Source: an uncultured Bacteroidales bacterium (GTDB lineage: Bacteria > Bacteroidota > Bacteroidia > Bacteroidales > UBA932). Taken from it: a stretch of 64,000 bases of DNA. Shown one piece after another: positions 58,423 to 64,000 of this stretch (the first letter of the stretch is position 1; the number at the start of each line of letters is the position of its first letter). Both the position numbers and the translations under genes were made by a program. The DNA is taken from NCBI GenBank assembly GCA_947302175.1, contig CAMYVB010000001.1, positions 154,397 to 218,396 on the forward strand, written 5' to 3'. The notes under the pieces were generated by a model. That model ran no database searches. It saw only the letters and a list, made by a program, of their open reading frames with translations, and was not told where the DNA came from.

Positions 58423-60348
58423 ATGATTTCAAAGTTCTCAATAATATCAGCCCTGTGCGTTGCCACGGGGCTGTTTTTGTCTTCCCCGGCGCTCGCCAGG
58501 AAAGTGAAAGTAAGCGATGTGCCCTCGCTTCGCGCTGCAGTTGAAAATGCGCAGAGCGGCGACACGCTTCTTCTCAAGAGGGGCGTCTACAGACTCGACT
58601 CTCCCATAAGGATAGAAGGTAAATCAGGGATTGCCATAATGCCGGCTTCGCCGAGGCATAAAGTGAAGATCACGGGCAGCAAGAAGATTCGCAGGTCCGA
58701 ATTCAAGCGCCTCAAAGGCGTCCCGAGGGGCGTCAGAGTCCTCGATATTACCGCTCTTGGAGTGAAAGGGCCTACGATTAACGGTCACGGTCATCCCAGC
58801 GTCCCGGCCTGGTCCTTCCTTTTTGCCGGAAATCGTCTATTTCATCTTGCTTCCTGGCCCGAAGATGGCTTCCTGCCCATAGATTCCGTCCTCGTTACCG
58901 GCATTTCCCTAAGATTCGACGGCAGCATGATGTCGAGGGTTGCCCCCAGCGCCGACATGTCGCTACGCACATCAGCCACTGCTAATGCCGGAATAGACCC
59001 AAGAGGGGATAGCAGCCATGGCCCGGGCTTCGGGACCATCCGCTTCCGGGAAGACCGTCCCCTCGAATGGAGCGATCCGACCGTTGGTTTTGTAAACGGC
59101 GTTTTCCGCTACGGCTGGGCCGAGGAAATCGTCCCCATCAAGTCCGTAAATCCCGACAGGACGCTGGAAGTGGAGGATACTACCATGTACGGCTTTGAGG
59201 TTAAGCCAGGAGAGCGCTTCCAGAAATGGCGTGTTCTAAATATTCCCGAGGAGGTGGATAAGACGATGGAGTATTCCATCGACGAAATGGGCAGCCGTCT
59301 TGTCGCTGCGCTCCCGAGATGGACAAGGAGCTTCGAAGTGAGCGTCTTGGAGGAGCCCCTTCTCGTGCTTGACGGCTGCGAGAGGGTAAGTGTCTCATCC
59401 ATTGAGTTTTTCGCCTCCAGGGGCGATGGCGTGGTCCTTTCGTCATGCAGCGACGTGGGGATGCACGGCTGCGTTTTTCATGGCCTTGGCCACAAGGCGG
59501 TCACGATAGATGCCGCATGCCGCCGCTGCGGCTTGTCTTCCTGCACGGTTTTCGACGTGGCTGCAGGCGGAGTAATACTTGACGGCGGTGACAGGAAAAA
59601 CATAGTCCGAGGCGACAACTTCGTTTCCGACTGCGTCCTTCACGATTTCAACCTGGTGGAGAAATCATCCTGCCCGGCAGTTAGCATGAAGGGCCTCGGC
59701 AACAGGGTGTCCCGCTGCGAAATCTTCAATTCGGCGACCCAGGCCATCCTGATGAACGGCAACGATCAGGTCATTGAATGGTGCGACATTCACCACGTCT
59801 GCCAGGACGTGGAGGACTGCGGCGCAATATACTATGGAAGGAACCCTTCCGAGAGGGGCGGCATCATCCGTGGAAATCATTTTCATGACATAGACGTACC
59901 CTGGAATGTAAGGGCGGTCTATCATGACGACGGTGCCTGCGCCTGCCTCGTGGAAGGCAATCTTTTCGAGCGCATCAGCTCTCCTCCCGTACAGATAGGA
60001 GGCGGCAGCGATATAATATACAGGAACAATGTATTTCGCGACCTGCCCTGCGCCGCCATCAAGATAGACGCCAGGCTCCTCACATGGGGACGCGACAGGT
60101 ACTTCGATTTTCCTGACAAAGTCGCCCTGGTGGACGGCCCTGCCTTCAGGGAGCACTATCCCGAGTTCGCTTCCTATTGGGAGGAAGATCCCTGCACTCC
60201 GAGGCGCAACGTTCTCGAAGACAATACTTTCATCAACGTAAAGTGGGTATTTGACAAGGTGGTCTGGGCGGACCACGATTACAACGATATCATAGAAGGA
60301 GAAGCGAATTTCTTCTCTTCGATGCACGGCAACAGCATCTCCCGCTAA
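58423..60348 (+). CDS. Secreted right-handed parallel beta-helix protein
   Basis: A 641-residue protein with signal peptide (ending SPALARK). The start is ATG 58423; the ORF-track start lies inside the preceding gene. Residues 35-100 (LRAAVENAQSGDTLLLKRGVYRL) are the standard opening of parallel beta-helix proteins. A non-helix domain occupies roughly residues 110-320, then beta-helix turns (VSVSSIEFFASRGDGVVLSSC..., NRVSRCEIFNSATQAILMNGNDQVIEWCDIHH) continue to the C terminus. Polysaccharide lyases and glycosidases share this fold, but no catalytic triad is identifiable. It lies 7 bases after the phosphorylase and ends at a terminator. Confidence 0.85.
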   Translation: MISKFSIISALCVATGLFLSSPALARKVKVSDVPSLRAAVENAQSGDTLLLKRGVYRLDSPIRIEGKSGIAIMPASPRHKVKITGSKKIRRSEFKRLKGVPRGVRVLDITALGVKGPTINGHGHPSVPAWSFLFAGNRLFHLASWPEDGFLPIDSVLVTGISLRFDGSMMSRVAPSADMSLRTSATANAGIDPRGDSSHGPGFGTIRFREDRPLEWSDPTVGFVNGVFRYGWAEEIVPIKSVNPDRTLEVEDTTMYGFEVKPGERFQKWRVLNIPEEVDKTMEYSIDEMGSRLVAALPRWTRSFEVSVLEEPLLVLDGCERVSVSSIEFFASRGDGVVLSSCSDVGMHGCVFHGLGHKAVTIDAACRRCGLSSCTVFDVAAGGVILDGGDRKNIVRGDNFVSDCVLHDFNLVEKSSCPAVSMKGLGNRVSRCEIFNSATQAILMNGNDQVIEWCDIHHVCQDVEDCGAIYYGRNPSERGGIIRGNHFHDIDVPWNVRAVYHDDGACACLVEGNLFERISSPPVQIGGGSDIIYRNNVFRDLPCAAIKIDARLLTWGRDRYFDFPDKVALVDGPAFREHYPEFASYWEEDPCTPRRNVLEDNTFINVKWVFDKVVWADHDYNDIIEGEANFFSSMHGNSISR

Positions 60349-60374
60349 AGCTACTTGACTATACGGACACAAAA

Positions 60375-60402
60375 AAACCGGCCCTCATGCGGGGGCCGGT
60401 TT
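60375..60402. terminator. Terminator between the beta-helix gene and the TPR gene
   Basis: AAACCGGCCC (60375-60384) pairs perfectly with GGGCCGGTTT (60393-60402). An A run to its left gives a strong T tract for the minus-strand TPR/gyrA transcript; the plus-strand tail is weak. Confidence 0.8.
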
Positions 60403-60422
60403 CAGTATGCATCGAGTGACGC

Positions 60423-61739
60423 TTAGTCGACGCGACCTTCGGCGACGATCTTGGCGTACCTGTCGTAGGCGGCCTTGTAGCTCTCGTCTTCGGAAGCGAA
60501 GCGATAGCAGGCGTTCTTGAGATACTCGGCGATGCTGACCTTGAGGCTGTTGTCCTTAGTGAGGTCGAATGCAGTCTGGAAGGGCTTGATGCAATTCTTC
60601 AGGCTCTCTTCAAACTGCTTGGCGAGGACTTCGTACTTGGCGTCGTCCATCTCGTTGGCAGCCTTTTCCTGGAGGTCGATGGCGTTGTTGTACCAGAGTA
60701 TGCCTTCACCGATGTAGCCATATTCGTAGTCGGGGCTGATTTCGGAGCACTTCCTGTAGGCTGCGACAGCTTCGTCGACCTTGCCGAGCTCTTTGAAGAC
60801 ATTGCCTTCGACATACCAGAGGGATGCGTTGTTGGGCTCGTTCTGCTTTGCGGACTCGAGGAGCTGGAAAAGACGGCTGGTGTCTTCGTTGTTGACGATG
60901 TAGTAGTTAATCAGGCCGATGAGGACTGCCTGGCTCTGGGGATACTCGGAGAAGCCGCGCTCGAGGATGGCTTTCACTTTGTCTTTCTGCTCCGTCTTCT
61001 CATAGATGTCGGCGAGCTTGGCATAGACGTCACCGTCGTTGCCGGAGTACTTGAACTCGTCGAGGCAGAAGTTGAAGATCCTGTCTGCCTTGTCGTAATC
61101 CTTTGCCATCCAGGCGGTAAGGGCGGCGTTGTAGAACGAGTTGGTGTCTACTGCAGGGCTGGGAGCCGTGGCGGAGACGTTGGCAGCGTTCTCGAAATAC
61201 TCGCTGGCCTTGGCGTAATCGCCGAAGGTGTAGGCGTTGTAGCCCTGGTCGACGTATTTCTGGCTGATGGTCTCGAAAGCCTTGGCGATATCAGCGGTCT
61301 TGGCTTTCTTGGTGTCCACCTTGTAGGCTTCCTTGAAGGCTTCGAATGCGCCGCCGAGGGGATTGTCTACAACGGGACTCGTGACCTCGATAATGTTGAG
61401 GACGTCGTTCTTGAAGTAGTAGTTGCAGGTGGGATAGACTTCCTTGATGTAGGTCTCGCCGCCGATGGTCACTTCCTCGGGAGTGCCGGGCTTGACGCCG
61501 ACGAGAGCGAGATCCTGCTTGGAGGCGCCGACCCATGCTTCGCCCTGGGGAGCGTTGTATGCGTCGAGGTAGCTCTGTCCGAGTTTGAGCCAAGTGTTGA
61601 CGTTGCCGGCCTTCTTGGGGTTCAGGGAGACTTCCTTAGCTTTGTCCACTGCAGCCTTGGCCTGGCTGACGGACTTGACCTGTGCGTTGAGGGACAGGAC
61701 GGAGGCCGCGAGGGCCAGTGCTAATGCGATTTTCTTCAT
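60423..61739 (-). CDS. Secreted tetratricopeptide repeat protein
   Basis: A 438-residue protein with a cleavable signal peptide (MKKIALALALAASVLSLNAQ). TPR-like helical pairs run from about residue 170 to the end (YNAYTFGDYAKASEYFENAANV, ALTAWMAKDYDKADRIFNFCLDE, KLADIYEKTEQKDKVKAILERGF, GNVFKELGKVDEAVAAYRKC). The N-terminal 150 residues are less repetitive. Binding partners are unknown. It follows gyrA by 18 bases on the minus strand; gyrA-TPR linkage occurs widely in Bacteroidales. It ends at a strong terminator. Confidence 0.9.
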   Translation of the reverse strand: MKKIALALALAASVLSLNAQVKSVSQAKAAVDKAKEVSLNPKKAGNVNTWLKLGQSYLDAYNAPQGEAWVGASKQDLALVGVKPGTPEEVTIGGETYIKEVYPTCNYYFKNDVLNIIEVTSPVVDNPLGGAFEAFKEAYKVDTKKAKTADIAKAFETISQKYVDQGYNAYTFGDYAKASEYFENAANVSATAPSPAVDTNSFYNAALTAWMAKDYDKADRIFNFCLDEFKYSGNDGDVYAKLADIYEKTEQKDKVKAILERGFSEYPQSQAVLIGLINYYIVNNEDTSRLFQLLESAKQNEPNNASLWYVEGNVFKELGKVDEAVAAYRKCSEISPDYEYGYIGEGILWYNNAIDLQEKAANEMDDAKYEVLAKQFEESLKNCIKPFQTAFDLTKDNSLKVSIAEYLKNACYRFASEDESYKAAYDRYAKIVAEGRVD

Positions 61740-61757
61740 AATAATGTGGTTTAGTTA

Positions 61758-64000
61758 TTATTCGTTATCTGTGGCGGGGACTTCATCCCCGGCTTGCTGT
61801 TCTTCTTCGGGAGTGGAGCCGGCTACGGGCGAAACCGCCGCGATGCTGTCTCCTTCCCTGATGTTGATGAGCTTGACGCCCTGGGTGGCCCTGCCGGCTA
61901 CGCGTATGTCGCTTACGCTCATCCTGATTACGAGACCGGACTTGTTGATTATCATCAGGTCGTTGTCTTCGCTGACGGACTTGATGGCGACCAGCTTGCC
62001 GGTTTTCTCGGTAATGTTGATGGTCTTGACACCCTTGGCGCCGCGGTTGCTCAGGCGGTACTCGTCCACTTCGGAGCGCTTGCCGAAACCGTTTTCGCTC
62101 ACGACGAGCACGGTCTTGCCGGCTTCCTCGGGGGAGTCTCCGTTGCAGGAAATCATGCCCACCACTTCGTTGTCACCTTCAATATTGATGCCACGCACGC
62201 CCATAGAGGTCCTGCCCTGGGCGCGGACCTTCTTCTCGTCGAACCTGACGCACAGGCCTTCGCGGGCTGCAATCATGATCTGGGAACTGCCGTCGGTGAG
62301 GATAGCCTCGAGAAGGCCGTCGTCTTCCTTGAAGTTGATGGCCCTCAGGCCCATGTTGCGGCTTCTTGCGTTGGCGAAGTCGGTCAGCGAGCAGCGCTTG
62401 ATGATGCCCTTGCGGGTCACGAGGGTGACGAAGTGGGAATCGGTGTATTCGCGGCTTTCGATGGACTTGGCGTTGAGATAAGTCTTAACCTTGTCGTCGG
62501 ATTCTATGGTGATGAGGTTCTGGATGGCGCGGCCCTTGGAGGTGCGGGTGCCTTCGGGGATCTCATAGACCTTCATGCGGTAGCATATGCCCTTTTCGGT
62601 AAAGAAGAGCATGGTGGAGTGCATGTTGGCAACGTAGATGTGCTCGATGAAGTCTTCGTCGCGGGTGGCGCTGGCCTTCTTGCCGGTGCCGCCGCGGCTC
62701 TGGGTGCGGAACTCCGTGAGGGCGGTGCGCTTGATGTAGCCGAGGTGGGAGATAGTTATGACCACGTCCTCGTCGGCATAGAAGTCCTCGGGGTTGAATT
62801 CCTCGGAGGAGAGGGTTATCTCGGTGCGGCGCTTGTCGCCGTATTTGCGCTTGAGCTCGGCTGTCTCGTCCTTTACGATGGCGAGCTGCTCGTCAACGCT
62901 TGAGAGAATCTCCTGGCAGCGGGCGATGAACTTCTCGAGCTCGTCGTATTCGGCCTGGAGCTTGGTCTTTTCGAGGCCTGTGAGCTGCCTCAGGCGCATA
63001 TCCACGATGGCTCCGGCCTGGATTTCGGAGAATCCGAAGCTGGACATGAGGGTGGACTTGGCCTCGTCGATATTGGCTGAAGACTTGATTATCTGGACGA
63101 TTTCGTCGATGATGTCGATGGCCTTGAGGAGACCTTCGAGTATGTGCGCCCTCTTCTGGGCCTTGTCCAGCTCGAAGCGTGTCCTGCGCACCACGACCTC
63201 GTGACGGAAGTCGACGAAGTTGGCGATGAGCTCCTTGAGGGAGAGGGTGCGGGGACGGCCGCCGACCAGGGCCACGTTGTTGATGGCGAAACTGGACTGG
63301 AGGGGGGTGTATTTGTAGAGGGTGTTGAGGACGACGTTCGCGTTGGCGTCTTTCTTGACGAGGAACTCGATGCGTATGCCTTCGCGGCTCGTGAGCTCGC
63401 GTATGTCGGCTATGCCTTCGATCTTCTTGTCCTCGACCATCTCGCCTATGCGCTTGATCATCTCGGCCTTGTTGACCATGTAGGGGATCTCGGTCACGAC
63501 TATGGCCTCGCGGCCGCTAGCCGTCTCCTCGATCTCGGCCCTGGCGCGCATGACGACGCGGCCGCGGCCGGTGTTATAGGCGTCGATGATGCCCTGACGG
63601 CCCTGGATTATGCCTCCGGTGGGGAAGTCAGGACCCTGGATGTGCTCCATCAGGCCTTCGGTCGTTATGTCGGGATTGTCGATATAGGCGCAGATGGCGT
63701 CGCAGACCTCACCGAGGTTGTGGGGAGCCATGTTGGTCGCCATGCCGACGGCGATGCCGGAAGAACCGTTGAGAAGCAGCAGGGGAGCTTTCGTGGGAAG
63801 GACGGTGGGCTCGAGGATGGTGTCGTCGAAATTGTACTGGAAGTCGACGGTGTCTTTATCGAGGTCTGCCAGGACGTCTTCCGTCATCTTTTCGAGCTTG
63901 GCCTCGGTGTATCGCATGGCGGCGACGGGGTCGCCGTCCATCGAACCGAAGTTGCCCTGGCCGAAAACGAGGGGATAGCGCTGGTTCCAGTTCTGGGCGA
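61758..64000 (-). CDS. gyrA: DNA gyrase subunit A, 5' end outside the window
   Basis: Breakage-reunion subunit of gyrase. The ORF-track entry begins at an internal Met; in-frame coding continues to the window edge, reading [19 protein letters not shown]. The catalytic Tyr is in [12 protein letters not shown]. The QRDR, lying further 5', is not in the window. The tower, coiled-coil and C-terminal beta-pinwheel follow; a GyrA-box-like segment ([10 protein letters not shown]) is seen. The C-terminal tail is acidic and short ([18 protein letters not shown]). In [13 protein letters not shown] a Phe stands where the aligned segment in E. coli GyrA (RYMLVDGQGNFGS) has Asp. Confidence 0.96.
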   Translation of the reverse strand, partial: AQNWNQRYPLVFGQGNFGSMDGDPVAAMRYTEAKLEKMTEDVLADLDKDTVDFQYNFDDTILEPTVLPTKAPLLLLNGSSGIAVGMATNMAPHNLGEVCDAICAYIDNPDITTEGLMEHIQGPDFPTGGIIQGRQGIIDAYNTGRGRVVMRARAEIEETASGREAIVVTEIPYMVNKAEMIKRIGEMVEDKKIEGIADIRELTSREGIRIEFLVKKDANANVVLNTLYKYTPLQSSFAINNVALVGGRPRTLSLKELIANFVDFRHEVVVRRTRFELDKAQKRAHILEGLLKAIDIIDEIVQIIKSSANIDEAKSTLMSSFGFSEIQAGAIVDMRLRQLTGLEKTKLQAEYDELEKFIARCQEILSSVDEQLAIVKDETAELKRKYGDKRRTEITLSSEEFNPEDFYADEDVVITISHLGYIKRTALTEFRTQSRGGTGKKASATRDEDFIEHIYVANMHSTMLFFTEKGICYRMKVYEIPEGTRTSKGRAIQNLITIESDDKVKTYLNAKSIESREYTDSHFVTLVTRKGIIKRCSLTDFANARSRNMGLRAINFKEDDGLLEAILTDGSSQIMIAAREGLCVRFDEKKVRAQGRTSMGVRGINIEGDNEVVGMISCNGDSPEEAGKTVLVVSENGFGKRSEVDEYRLSNRGAKGVKTINITEKTGKLVAIKSVSEDNDLMIINKSGLVIRMSVSDIRVAGRATQGVKLINIREGDSIAAVSPVAGSTPEEEQQAGDEVPATDNE

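Noticed and set aside
61794-62903. 369-residue plus-strand ORF opposite gyrA
   Set aside because: Antisense shadow of gyrA; composition is Gly/Ala/Asp/Val-rich with no motifs, and gyrA coding is certain.
1-64000. CRISPR arrays, insertion sequences, prophage or integrative elements
   Set aside because: No regularly spaced repeats, transposase or integrase motifs, att-like duplications next to the tRNAs, or phage structural genes were seen.

Overview
The window looks like ordinary core chromosome from an uncultured, GC-rich member of the Bacteroidales (Bacteroidota). The evidence is family-level gene content typical of that order: DUF4837, DUF4290, DUF4293, DUF3822, FISUMP, an AddAB-like pair, a LolA-like gene after ftsK, and a TPR gene after gyrA. 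In addition, at least a dozen intergenic sites carry the Bacteroidota promoter signature TAnnTTTG, several with TTTG 19-20 bases upstream. A Rikenellaceae or RC9/Cryptobacteroides-type gut lineage is a guess, not shown by the sequence. I see no insertion sequence, prophage, integrase, CRISPR array or rRNA operon. Coding density is very high, many genes overlap by ATGA-type junctions, and no gene-free stretch exceeds about 200 bases.

Layout. 1-3.5 kb: dxr-rseP-DUF4837 lipoprotein. 3.5-4.1 kb: tRNA-Glu, rpsT and tRNA-Pro, closed by a bidirectional terminator shared with a coiled-coil lipoprotein on the minus strand. 5-8.2 kb: L-fucose isomerase and L-fucose permease. 8.2-11.8 kb: PASTA protein, RluD-type pseudouridine synthase, Lnt. 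11.8-13.8 kb (minus): HU, a 29-residue basic small protein absent from the ORF track, and RNase G. 14-18.7 kb: lon-ung-coaD-double thioredoxin. 18.7-21.6 kb: small RHH-like protein, mannose-6-phosphate isomerase, Hsp15-like S4 protein, zinc peptidase, DJ-1. 21.6-23.3 kb (minus): rubredoxin-rubrerythrin and alanine racemase.

23.4-26.6 kb is the most unusual block: an HPr-kinase-like protein, a Sec11-type S26 peptidase, a PqqD-like carrier protein and an ABC exporter, tightly packed and followed after 4 bases by an AddB/AddA-like recombination pair (26.6-32.5 kb). I read the four genes as a possible peptide maturation and export cassette with no recognisable precursor in the window. 32.5-36.2 kb: DUF4290, ftsK, LolA-like. 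36.2-39.4 kb: FISUMP lipoprotein, apbE, and a ComEC-like membrane core lacking the OB and nuclease domains. 39.5-41.7 kb: ackA-pta. 41.7-47.2 kb (minus): nrnA, two FKBP-type lipoproteins, MATE transporter, serine hydrolase. 47.3-49 kb: membrane-anchored hypothetical, DUF3822, rsmD. 49-51.7 kb (minus): mazG-tcdA-prfA. 51.7-54 kb: acyl-CoA transferase and membrane LytTR regulator; DUF4293 on minus. 54.4-57.5 kb: an envelope cluster (TM2 protein, LolA-like protein, YidD-like protein, two related helical-repeat/membrane proteins). 57.5-60.3 kb: nucleoside phosphorylase and a parallel beta-helix protein. 60.4-64 kb (minus): gyrA (5' end outside the window) and a TPR protein.

Functionally the window mixes housekeeping (isoprenoid synthesis, lipoprotein maturation, translation, DNA repair and segregation, acetate fermentation) with fucose use and several envelope proteins of unknown role. 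Product names rest on motif reading; no database search was run.
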